Of a stretch of 43,085 nt of DNA, positions 1 through 6,439 are shown in pieces; positions within the stretch are counted from its first letter, which is position 1, and each line of letters opens with the position of its first letter. The DNA comes from an uncultured Prevotellaceae bacterium (GTDB lineage Bacteria; Bacteroidota; Bacteroidia; Bacteroidales; Bacteroidaceae): assembly GCA_902784755.1 (NCBI GenBank), contig CACZVX010000023.1, positions 1 to 43,085 on the forward strand. Direction: 5' to 3'. Under the pieces are notes generated by a model that was not told the DNA's origin, did not search any database, and saw only the letters and a list, made by a program, of their open reading frames with translations. Made by a program: the position numbers and the translations under genes.

Positions 1-96
1 GAGGCTTTCCTCAAAGAGAGCGGTAGCAACGCCGGTCATTTCGTGAAAGACCAAGCCGGTGCCACCGACAAAGTCTTAGCTTCCGTCAAATTATAA
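1..96 (+). CDS. 3' end of an unrecognised gene (partial)
   Basis: An open frame enters from the left edge and encodes the last 31 residues of a protein, ending KVLASVKL before a TAA at 94-96. I do not recognise the family from so short a tail. A hairpin at 175-198 lies 79 bases downstream and could end its transcript. A 17-codon frame at 113-166 follows but has no supporting signal. Confidence 0.5.
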   Translation, partial: EAFLKESGSNAGHFVKDQAGATDKVLASVKL

Positions 97-174
97 TCGG
101 GAACTAACGCTGATGGTATTTTCGGGTAAGTTCACGCTTGCCGATGTGATGAAGATGGCGCAATAGACATGGAT

Positions 175-198
175 GAAACTCCCGCAGGGAGGAGTTTC
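175..198 (+). terminator. Hairpin, possible terminator of the left-edge gene
   Basis: Perfect 8 bp arms GAAACTCC (175-182) and GGAGTTTC (191-198) enclose an 8-base loop. A clear U tract is missing, so termination is only inferred from position. Confidence 0.4.
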
Positions 199-222
199 AA
201 GTTTATGATATAGTTTTTCCCG

Positions 223-322
223 TTTCAAGGGTGTAAGGGTGCAAAACCCCGATAAACACAGGCCTTGCACCCTTGTTCAGAGGGTGTCAAGGGTGTCATA
301 AGGGTGTAACCAAGAGACCCAT
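223..322 (+). repeat. Left copy of a ~100 bp inverted repeat flanking the LRR gene
   Basis: Read on the minus strand this segment matches 1597-1698 along its length, including three spaced ACACCCT-like heptads, a central GTGTTTATCGG and a final run of ACACCC. An inner hairpin, AAGGGTGC (235-242) with GCACCCTT (267-274), is also present in the other copy. The stretch 97-440 otherwise holds only the hairpin at 175-198 and the promoter at 386-417. Confidence 0.75.
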
Positions 323-385
323 CCGCTTCCGTGCATGAAAAGCAGGACGGAATAGTAAATATTCGGGATGTTATTGTGGAAAAAC

Positions 386-417
386 CTTGGATGTTTCCGA
401 AAAAGTTCATAACTTTG
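386..417 (+). promoter_or_regulatory. Bacteroidota-type promoter of the LRR gene
   Basis: A -33 CTTG (386-389) lies 20 bases ahead of a -7 box TAACTTTG (410-417), matching the TTTG-N19-21-TAnnTTTG pattern of Bacteroidota. Transcription would start near 424, giving a leader of about 17 bases before the ATG at 441. Confidence 0.7.
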
Positions 418-440
418 CACGACATAAACAATAATTCAGT

Positions 441-1337
441 ATGAGAACAAACATTTTTACCCGCTTTTCAGCTGTTGTGTGCATGCTGACGGCCATGGCT
501 GCCGCACCATCGGAATCTTCAGCCAACAACATCACTATCAACAAGGCCAACTTCCCCGACGACATTTTCCGCCAATACGTGCTCAATAACTGCGACGCCG
601 ACAAGAACCAGTCGCTCAGCGACCAGGAGATAGCGGACGTCACCACTCTATTCATCAACAATATGGATATTGCCGACCTTACCGGCATCGGCTACTTCTC
701 ATCTCTGAACCTTTTGGCCTGCCATGAAAACAAACTGACCGCTCTTGACGTATCGAAAAACACCGCACTCACGGAACTGGATTGTGGGAGAAACCAACTG
801 ACGGCCCTCGACCTGTCACATAACACCGCACTTGAAATGCTTTGGTGCAACGTAAATCAACTCACCTCTCTCGACCTGTCGCATAACACCGCACTCACGT
901 TCCTGTGCTGTGATTATAACCAACTGACGGCTCTCGACCTGTCGCATAACACCGCACTCACGGAACTGTACTGTACATACAACCGCATTTCCGGTGAGGC
1001 TATGGACGCACTCATCGAAGGCTTGCCCGTTATTACCGACGGCAGCGGATTCGACGGCACATTCTGCGTCTTCGGACTTGGCAGCCAAGAACAGAACGTC
1101 GTGACAAAATCTCAGGTTTCAGCAGCCATCGCGAAAGGCTGGACGGTCCTTACAGACAGTTATGGGACATACGAAGGCAGCGATGGGTCCACATTCATCT
1201 CCTCTTTGTCTGGGGACTCCCGAAACCTAGGCGCGTACGACTGCTGGTACGACCTCCAGGGTCGCCGTCTCAACGTTAAGCCCACAAGCAGAGGAATCTA
1301 CATCCGCAACGGAAAAAAGGTAATCCTAAAGGATTAA
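441..1337 (+). CDS. Secreted leucine-rich-repeat protein with EF-hand-like loop and T9SS-like tail
   Basis: This is a 298-residue exported protein. Residues 1-28 form a signal peptide. DADKNQSLSDQE (52-63) fits the 12-residue EF-hand calcium loop. Four 21-residue repeats (98-181), each of the form QLTALDLSHNTALxxLxC, form an internalin-like LRR block and are also close copies at DNA level (63 bp units at 732, 795, 858 and 921). The last ~30 residues (LQGRRL then GIYIRNGKKVILK) resemble the C-terminal sorting tails of type 9 secreted Prevotella proteins and match the tail of the protein at 30591-31862. Such LRR proteins usually mediate surface binding; the ligand is unknown. It is monocistronic and bracketed by an inverted repeat pair, which hints at transfer or rearrangement. 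Confidence 0.85.
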   Translation: MRTNIFTRFSAVVCMLTAMAAAPSESSANNITINKANFPDDIFRQYVLNNCDADKNQSLSDQEIADVTTLFINNMDIADLTGIGYFSSLNLLACHENKLTALDVSKNTALTELDCGRNQLTALDLSHNTALEMLWCNVNQLTSLDLSHNTALTFLCCDYNQLTALDLSHNTALTELYCTYNRISGEAMDALIEGLPVITDGSGFDGTFCVFGLGSQEQNVVTKSQVSAAIAKGWTVLTDSYGTYEGSDGSTFISSLSGDSRNLGAYDCWYDLQGRRLNVKPTSRGIYIRNGKKVILKD

Positions 1338-1388
1338 TAATTTGAGGAAAGTAAAGCATAGTTACAATGGGAGGGGATTACTAAATTT

Positions 1389-1533
1389 TCTTCTAGAAGA
1401 TCTGCGGCAAATTGTTATCAAAAGGGAGGCTAAATGCCTTTAAATGCCGTAAATTCTCTAGAGAATTTGTTGTTTCCGATGATGTTTTGCATTCCTTCCG
1501 ATGATGTCTTGAAGAAAATTCTCTAGAGAATTT
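1389..1533. repeat. Three CTAG-centred palindromes and a spaced direct repeat
   Basis: The gap 1338-1691 contains TCTTCTAGAAGA (1389-1400) and two identical 18 bp perfect palindromes AAATTCTCTAGAGAATTT (1451-1468 and 1516-1533). Between the two 18-mers, TTCCGATGATGT occurs twice. No gene is visible here. The palindromes could be operators, recombination sites or hairpins; the sequence does not decide. Confidence 0.7.
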
Positions 1534-1570
1534 ATTAACGCTAACCTGAAACTTGAATCTTGAATCCTCC

Positions 1571-1590
1571 CCCTCCCTAAACAGGGAGGG
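1571..1590. terminator. Short GC-rich hairpin at the edge of the right inverted repeat
   Basis: CCCTCCC (1571-1577) and GGGAGGG (1584-1590) pair perfectly around a 6-base loop. It lies between the convergent LRR and methyltransferase genes, a sensible place for a two-way terminator, though no long U tract follows. Confidence 0.4.
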
Positions 1591-1596
1591 TTGGAG

Positions 1597-1698
1597 TGGG
1601 TCTCCTATGACACCCTCCTGACACCCTTTACACCCTTCTCAGGAGGGTGCAAGCCCAGTGTTTATCGGCATGATGGCACCCTTACACTCTTTCATTTC
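1597..1698 (-). repeat. Right copy of the inverted repeat flanking the LRR gene
   Basis: This is the reverse-complement partner of 223-322. It keeps the spaced ACACCCT units, the GTGTTTATCGG core and a hairpin (AGGGTGC 1644-1650 with GCACCCT 1676-1682). Its outer end reaches the stop codon of the methyltransferase at 1692-1694. Confidence 0.75.
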
Positions 1699-2306
1699 AG
1701 TATTCCTTTGATGGTTGCATACGACGGCTTCTTCCTGAACATCTCCACATCGCTGAAACCCGCCTGTTCCAGCATGTCTTTCAACTGTTCGGGCGGATAG
1801 ACAGTCATCCCGTCAACGACATTCGTCCACATGGAATCACCCTCTATCACTTCCAGCATGATGGCAAACTGTCCGCCAGGTTTCAGTACGCGTTTTACTT
1901 CTTGGAAACACTTCTGAAGATCAGGCCAGAAATAGACGGTCTCCACGGCTGTCACCACATCGAACGTCTGTGGCGCCCATGGCAGGCTGTCGGCTGATCC
2001 TTGTTCCACGAAGACCCGACTGCCCAGCAGCTGTTTGTTCAGGTTCCTCGCCTTGGCTACACTTTCCTCGGAGATGTCAATGCCAAAGACCTTACCGCCT
2101 GTACTTCTTTTGAGCAGACGCTTCAGCGTGGCACCTCCGCCGCAGCCGACGTCTAGCATGGTCATTCCGTCGCGGAACGTTACATGGTCAAGTCCCCAGT
2201 TGGTGAGCGGAGCATGGCCGAAATTCATGAAGCGCAGCATGCAACGCCCCATAAACCCCTCGGGACGGGCACACTGACTGAAAAAATCCTTGAAAATATT
2301 CTTCAT
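1692..2306 (-). CDS. Class I SAM-dependent methyltransferase, UbiE-like
   Basis: A 204-residue methyltransferase with a Rossmann-type fold. Motif I LDVGCGGG (51-58) binds S-adenosylmethionine, GIDIS (near 75) carries the acidic residue for the ribose, and LKPGGQF (near 140) is the typical motif III region. The order matches the Methyltransf_11/UbiE group. The substrate cannot be read from the sequence; small molecules, quinones or lipids are all seen in this group. It stands alone under its own promoter (2351-2382, minus). The 3' end touches the right inverted repeat. Confidence 0.8.
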   Translation of the reverse strand: MKNIFKDFFSQCARPEGFMGRCMLRFMNFGHAPLTNWGLDHVTFRDGMTMLDVGCGGGATLKRLLKRSTGGKVFGIDISEESVAKARNLNKQLLGSRVFVEQGSADSLPWAPQTFDVVTAVETVYFWPDLQKCFQEVKRVLKPGGQFAIMLEVIEGDSMWTNVVDGMTVYPPEQLKDMLEQAGFSDVEMFRKKPSYATIKGILK

Positions 2307-2350
2307 ACCTTAATCGTTAATTATACAAATAGTCGATAATCTTCCAGTTG

Positions 2351-2382
2351 CAAAGGTACGAGGAATCTGAATAACAGGCAAT
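2351..2382 (-). promoter_or_regulatory. Promoter of the methyltransferase gene
   Basis: On the minus strand a -33 ATTG (2379-2382) precedes by 20 bases a -7 TACCTTTG (2351-2358), the Bacteroidota consensus. The implied start of transcription is near 2345, about 38 bases before the ATG at 2306. Confidence 0.65.
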
Positions 2383-2444
2383 ACTCAAAAATCGGTAAAT
2401 TGCTATTCGGATTTCATCATTCCTTGTGATTTAAAACTAAGGGA

Positions 2445-2541
2445 TTAAGCGTTGCTTCGCAACTGTTTAAGCGTCCTTCGGACTATTTAAGCGCCACTAC
2501 GTGGCTGTTTAAAAGACTATGACTATGACTATGACGATGAC
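2445..2541 (-). repeat. Tandem minihairpin array, copy 1
   Basis: Three small hairpins follow one another: GTTGC-ttc-GCAAC (2451-2463), GTCC-ttc-GGAC (2473-2483) and GCCAC-tac-GTGGC (2493-2505). They are separated by TGTTTAAGC-like linkers and followed by a period-six (GACTAT)n tail. On the minus strand the loops become GAA/GTA triloops. The whole unit recurs in reverse orientation at 31955-32046. Confidence 0.85.
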
Positions 2542-2644
2542 TTTTAGACTTTGTGTCTTTAAATAAATCGCTCACGTTCGGCCATTTAAGAACAAGCTCT
2601 TATGGTACTCACTTAATCGCGATTTTGTGTTCCGCTAAATGGAA

Positions 2645-2686
2645 CCCTGCTTTAAAGCCGCCCCTTATCAAGGGGCTCAAAACGTC
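2645..2686 (+). repeat. 42 bp hairpin module, copy 1
   Basis: A 42-base segment containing CCCCTT-atc-AAGGGG (2661-2675) matches 32119-32160 at 40 of 42 positions in the same orientation. The gap 2307-2975 holds this, the minihairpin array, a heptamer repeat (2736-2756) and a repeated 16-mer (2861-2898), with no convincing gene. Confidence 0.75.
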
Positions 2687-2735
2687 TTTCGTCTTTTCAA
2701 GTTTTCAAGTTCAAAATCCGAGGCGCCATTGGATT

Positions 2736-2756
2736 CTTCACTCTTCACTTTTCACT
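2736..2756 (+). repeat. Three tandem heptamers
   Basis: CTTCACT, CTTCACT and TTTCACT follow one another. The reverse complement (AGTGAAG) is the same unit repeated at 35931-35951 between fusA and rpsJ. Confidence 0.7.
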
Positions 2757-2860
2757 TTCATTTCATACTGCGAAGTTACAACTTTGCCCTGACGTGAATC
2801 CCGTTATGTCCAGTTACAGCCGAATGCATCCGCATCTTGCCTGTATTATTTTTAAGTGCT

Positions 2861-2898
2861 GTAAGAATGCCATAGAAGCGACGTAAGAATGCCATAGA
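2861..2898. repeat. Direct repeat of a 16-mer
   Basis: GTAAGAATGCCATAGA occurs at 2861-2876 and again at 2883-2898. A weaker third copy of the core (TTAAATGCCAT) follows near 2907. The function is unknown. Confidence 0.6.
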
Positions 2899-2975
2899 GA
2901 CCGTGCTTAAATGCCATTTTCACAAAGCTTCCACGGCATTGAAAGAGAGCTTGCTTCCCCCTCAATGCTGCTTGC

Positions 2976-3290
2976 TTAACCACCCCCTAGCTCTATCTCA
3001 TCGTGCTCACGGAAAGGGCGCATAATGGCCTCAATGAGATGGCTCAATTGAGCCTTACCGATACCCGAAAGGCCTATCAAATGCCCCTGGCCGCAAAGTT
3101 CATAGTATTTATTATCACAATATTGAAATTTCACGTCGCTGAGATGAGCAGCAAACGCAAGTATAGCCATCGGAACAAGCGTCTCACGCATATCCAATGA
3201 GGCCTGTGAGAGGAGTAATTTGCAAAAACTTGTGCCTTTAGCAGGCTTGGGCATAGCCGGTGCCTGGCTGTCAAATATATTGTAAGTCAT
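2976..3290 (-). pseudogene. Truncated DUF3987-type ATPase of a mobile element
   Basis: The 104-residue frame resembles the start and P-loop region of the DUF3987 (primase/helicase-like) proteins found with VirE-N domains on Bacteroidales mobile elements; full members are several hundred residues long. GLSGIGKA (a Walker A shape, although the Ser/Thr after Lys is Ala) sits near residue 74, followed by LSHLIEAIMRPFREHDEIEL. The frame then stops after GGG, where relatives as I recall them continue. No downstream continuation is visible. It is best read as a decayed fragment. Confidence 0.65.
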
Positions 3291-3339
3291 TGATTCTTAA
3301 ATATTTATATTACTAATTATTGCTTTTGATTTCTTTCCG

Positions 3340-3500
3340 CAGTCACAGTCACAGAGTCACAGTTTGTTTAAAACCCACATCCCACTATCCTACTTATATT
3401 TATAATTACTTGATTATTAATTAGTTATATACTATTATAAGAAGGTTTCTGAGTTGGATGTGACATTTTCTTTGAACTGTGACTGTGAGTCTTTGACTAT
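3340..3500. repeat. Imperfect inverted repeat around an AT-rich core
   Basis: The left arm near 3343-3400 reads CAGTCACAG, then GTCACAGTTTG, then CCACATCCCAC. The reverse complement of the right arm (3450-3492) reads CTCACAGTCACAGTT, then CACATCCAAC. About 60 very AT-rich bases lie between. It sits between the 101-residue gene and the DUF3987 fragment. Confidence 0.5.
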
Positions 3501-3504
3501 AGAG

Positions 3505-3810
3505 TTAATAATCTTTTTCCTCTACGAGGCCCTTCAGTGCCTGACGAATCTCGTTAGCCACTTCAAAGGCATAGCCGTCGATGCTGAAATCAGTATTTGT
3601 CCTCATTTTCTTGAAGTATAACCGAATGCTGCCATCAGTCCATCGCGTTAGTGTGATGTGCTTGCCGTCGAAGAGGCGCGGATTTCTCCTACAGGCGGCT
3701 GGCGGGAGCGTCTCGATGAACGTGTAGTGCGGGTCTCTATAGAGGAACTCATTCACAATGGTGTCAGAGTCACGTTTCAGTACGCCCCGGTACTCGCGTC
3801 CGGTCTTCAT
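3505..3810 (-). CDS. 101-residue protein of unknown function beside the DUF3987 fragment
   Basis: I do not recognise this family. The protein is soluble with no membrane segment; it is rich in Arg, Lys and Asp, and its second half (ITLTRWTDGSIRLYFKKM, then FEVANEIRQALKGL) suggests a beta-sheet followed by a helix. The frame stays open upstream of the ATG at 3810 to a TGA near 3863 and reads WKELPSDLKTILSSETR there, which looks like genuine protein. The true N-terminus may therefore be lost or frameshifted. It lies upstream of the DUF3987 remnant on the same strand, as companion genes of mobile elements often do. Confidence 0.55.
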   Translation of the reverse strand: MKTGREYRGVLKRDSDTIVNEFLYRDPHYTFIETLPPAACRRNPRLFDGKHITLTRWTDGSIRLYFKKMRTNTDFSIDGYAFEVANEIRQALKGLVEEKDY

Positions 3811-3912
3811 GCGCGTTTCGCTACTAAGAATTGTTTTTAGGTCAGAGGGAAGTTCTTTCCATCATGGCGTCAAAAAAAATGCAGAAATCGTGGGCAATAC
3901 AAATTAATTCAG

Positions 3913-3920
3913 TAACTTTG
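3913..3920 (+). promoter_or_regulatory. -7 box ahead of the 47-residue miniprotein
   Basis: TAACTTTG at 3913-3920 matches the Bacteroidota -7 consensus. The -33 element is weak (CGTG at 3889-3892). The predicted leader to the ATG at 3968 is about 40 bases. Confidence 0.55.
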
Positions 3921-3967
3921 TCCTCAGTGAGTTTGCGAAAAATAAATAATCAAGAAATTACGCTACT

Positions 3968-4111
3968 ATGAAAAAGAAAACTGTCAATGAAAAGAAGGAA
4001 GTGGTCAAGGACCTTTTCGTTCTTTGGATTGCCCTGGCTGCTCTGGGCTGTGCAGCCGTGAACCTACACATCTCCCTGAATATGTTGGGAAGGAAGGAAG
4101 ATCTGGAGTAA
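3968..4111 (+). CDS. 47-residue single-pass membrane miniprotein
   Basis: ATG at 3968 to TAA at 4109-4111. The protein starts with a charged stretch (MKKKTVNEKKEVVKD) followed by a hydrophobic segment LFVLWIALAALGCAAVNL (about 16-33) and ends NMLGRKEDLE. This layout predicts one transmembrane helix with a positive, probably cytoplasmic, N-terminus. A consensus -7 box lies upstream. It converges on the NhaC gene, 40 bases away. I do not recognise a family; small Bacteroidales membrane proteins of this kind are poorly described. Confidence 0.6.
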   Translation: MKKKTVNEKKEVVKDLFVLWIALAALGCAAVNLHISLNMLGRKEDLE

Positions 4112-4151
4112 AACCCAAAGGCTGTGTAGCAGGGGGAAGTGTTTTGAAAAA

Positions 4152-5597
4152 TTAATCGGATGCGGTGTGAGGAGTTGCTTCCCGGATTTTCCAACCGATG
4201 GCGGCCATGAAGATGGCCATTAGGGGACTGAGGAGGTTGAAGAAACAGTAGGGAAGATAGGTGAGGGTGGCGACACCCAGGATGGTGGATTGTGTCAAGC
4301 CGCAGGTGTTCCATGGAATGAGTACGGAGGTGACGGTGGCGGCATCCTCGCAGGTGCGGCTGAGCAACCGCAGTTCATAACCCTTTTTTTGATAGGTTTC
4401 CTTGTACATGTCGCCGGTGAGCACGATGGAAATGAACTGGTCACCGGTGGAGATATTGAAGAACAGTCCCGTGAAGACGGTACTTGCCACCAGACTCAAA
4501 CGGCTGTGGACAAAACTGATGATAACGCGCGTGATGCTCTGGATCATTCCGCTGGCCACCATGACAGCTCCGAAGCACATGGCACAGATAATGAGCCAGA
4601 TGGTGTTAAGCATACCGGCCATTCCGCCTGTGGAAATCAGTTCGTTGAGTGAGGTGTCACCCGTCTCGATGTTGGTGGCACCGTAGAAGGTCAGGGCAAG
4701 TCCGCGAATCAGTGAAGCGGCATTCATGTGTTCTATTTCTGCTATCTGGGAAAGGATGTGGGGCTGCAACACCAATGCGACGATGCCGGCTATCATCGCC
4801 GAAAGGAAGAGTACGATAAGCGACGACATGCGACGGGCAATGAGCAGGGCTGTCAGCAAGGGTACGAGCAGGGTCCAAAGAGAGATGTTGAAGGTGCGGG
4901 AAAGACCTTCGGTGTAATGACTTACTTCCAGGCTGGAACTGCCGTCGTTGCCCAATCCCGAGATGAAAAAGATGATGAGCGCGATGGTGAACGAAGGGAC
5001 GGTGGTATAGACCATGTAGCGGATGTGCTCAAACAGGTCAACACCCGTGGCTGATGAGGCCAGGATGGTGGTGTCGCTCAGCGGTGACATCTTGTCGCCG
5101 AAGTAGGCTCCGGAGATGATGGCACCTGCCGCCCAAGCCTCGGAAATGCCGAGTGCATGGCTGATGCCTAAAAGTGCCACGCCAATGGTGGCAATCGTTG
5201 TCCACGAACTTCCGGAGAGCACCGAAACCAAGGCGCAGATGATGCAGGCGCTGACGAGAAAGAACTGTGGCGACATGATCTGCACCCCATAATATATTAA
5301 GGTGGGAACCACGCCGCTGATCATCCACGAACCCGACACCATGCCCACGGCCAGCAGAATGACAAGCGTGATGGACACGTTGCCGATGGTTTTCATGATC
5401 TGCTTTTCGAAGGTGTGCCAACTGATGCGATAGACCGTCATGGAGATGGTCACGCAGACAGCCGTGCCCAAAAGGAGTGCCACCTGACTTCCACCTGTGA
5501 GCGAATCGCTGCCGAAGAGAGAAATCACCGTGATGAGCAGTCCGATAAGCACGATGATCGGAATGGCGGATATGAGCGGGTGGGGATAATCTTTCAT
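4152..5597 (-). CDS. nhaC: NhaC-family Na+/H+ antiporter
   Basis: A 481-residue inner-membrane protein with about a dozen hydrophobic segments. GDKMSPLSDTT (167-177) is the hallmark of the NhaC family, and VLSGSSWTTIATIGVALLGI precedes it as in other members. NhaC proteins exchange sodium for protons (or malate/lactate in relatives such as MleN), so the exact substrate is inferred. It follows the gamma carbonic anhydrase gene by 35 bases on the same strand and is probably cotranscribed with it; proton and bicarbonate handling would fit together. Length is normal for the family. Confidence 0.9.
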   Translation of the reverse strand: MKDYPHPLISAIPIIVLIGLLITVISLFGSDSLTGGSQVALLLGTAVCVTISMTVYRISWHTFEKQIMKTIGNVSITLVILLAVGMVSGSWMISGVVPTLIYYGVQIMSPQFFLVSACIICALVSVLSGSSWTTIATIGVALLGISHALGISEAWAAGAIISGAYFGDKMSPLSDTTILASSATGVDLFEHIRYMVYTTVPSFTIALIIFFISGLGNDGSSSLEVSHYTEGLSRTFNISLWTLLVPLLTALLIARRMSSLIVLFLSAMIAGIVALVLQPHILSQIAEIEHMNAASLIRGLALTFYGATNIETGDTSLNELISTGGMAGMLNTIWLIICAMCFGAVMVASGMIQSITRVIISFVHSRLSLVASTVFTGLFFNISTGDQFISIVLTGDMYKETYQKKGYELRLLSRTCEDAATVTSVLIPWNTCGLTQSTILGVATLTYLPYCFFNLLSPLMAIFMAAIGWKIREATPHTASD

Positions 5598-5632
5598 GGG
5601 GTGTCAGGAGGTGTTCGTGCTGTGGAGGAATT

Positions 5633-6142
5633 CTATTCTTCGCGCTCGCGATACCAGTCCATGTAAGCTACGTAGTGGGCAGCGTTGTCGGTCTGTCCCG
5701 GACGTACTTTCTTGATGAACTTGGCAGGCACGCCGCCCCATATTTCACCGTCGCCCACCTTGGTGCCTCCGACGACTAAAGCCCCGGCAGCGACAATGGC
5801 CCCTTCGCCAATCTCGCAGTTGTCGAGCAGCGTGGCACCCATACCGATAAGGGCATGATCGTGGATGGTGCAGGCATGAATGGTGGCATTATGGCCGATG
5901 GTCACGTCGGAACCGATGTTCAAGGGCCCGATCTTGTAGGTGGTATGCAGGCAGGCACCATCCTGTACGTTCGTCCGGTCACCTATTTTAATATAGGCCA
6001 CATCACCGCGAACGACGGCATTGAACCACACGGAGCACTCGTCGCCCATGGTCACTTCGCCCACGATGGTGGCATTCTCACTGAAATAGCAGTTCTTTCC
6101 CCATTGGGGTTTCAGTCCGTTTACTTCTTTTATTAAAGCCAT
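5633..6142 (-). CDS. Gamma carbonic anhydrase-like hexapeptide-repeat protein
   Basis: A 169-residue left-handed beta-helix protein of the YrdA/PaaY/CaiE group, built of repeated [IV]-G-x-x hexapeptides. Likely zinc ligands are H66 (in DGACLHTT) and H84 and H89 (TIGHNATIH); the five-residue spacing of the last two matches the archaeal enzyme Cam. Members form trimers with metal between subunits. Some hydrate CO2 and many lack measured activity, so catalysis is unproven. It is the first gene of a two-gene operon with nhaC. Its upstream region is occupied by the terminal-repeat element at 6153-6431. Confidence 0.88.
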   Translation of the reverse strand: MALIKEVNGLKPQWGKNCYFSENATIVGEVTMGDECSVWFNAVVRGDVAYIKIGDRTNVQDGACLHTTYKIGPLNIGSDVTIGHNATIHACTIHDHALIGMGATLLDNCEIGEGAIVAAGALVVGGTKVGDGEIWGGVPAKFIKKVRPGQTDNAAHYVAYMDWYREREE

Positions 6143-6152
6143 GTTTTTTAGT

Positions 6153-6431
6153 TTAGAGTTTAGAGTTTAGAGTGTAGAGTTATGATTACAATTTAAAGCA
6201 TAATTTAGAGTGTAGAATTCTCGTGCAAACGAGAGCATAGCCAAGCTTGCTTGAACTATGCCGAGTGCAGCCGAGAATCGACGAAGTCAATTATGATTAC
6301 ATTTGAACGCGGAATTAAGCATGAAAAAAGTAGAGCGTAAAGTCGTGATTACCTGGCATATCCTGTTGTATGCACAGGAAACTGCCTCCAATGGTAATCA
6401 TAACTCTACACTCTACACTCTCAACTCTACA
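6153..6431. mobile_element. MITE-like element with heptamer terminal inverted repeats
   Basis: The left end has four heptamers (TTTAGAG three times then TGTAGAG, 6153-6180) and continues TTATGATTAC. The right end is the mirror: GTAATCATAA then CTCTACA units to 6431. Inside lies a nested hairpin (GCATAG 6235-6240 with CTATGC 6256-6261, CAAGC with GCTTG within it) and outer arms ATTCTCG (6217-6223) and CGAGAAT (6272-6278). There is no coding frame. It fills almost the whole gap 6143-6439. No target-site duplication was identified. Confidence 0.65.
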
Positions 6432-6439
6432 CTAATAAA

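Noticed and set aside
113-166. 17-codon frame after the left-edge gene
   Set aside because: Too short, with no promoter, ribosome-binding signal or recognisable sequence.
225-431. Minus-strand frame through the left inverted repeat
   Set aside because: It resembles the frame in the right repeat only because the DNA is repeated. Conservation follows the nucleotide structure.
816-1088. Open frame antisense to the LRR gene
   Set aside because: It mirrors the repetitive LRR sequence on the other strand and has no promoter or protein-like features.
2553-2792. 79-codon open frame in the repeat-rich gap
   Set aside because: It is made of dispersed repeat and heptamer sequence, with low-complexity ends and no family resemblance.
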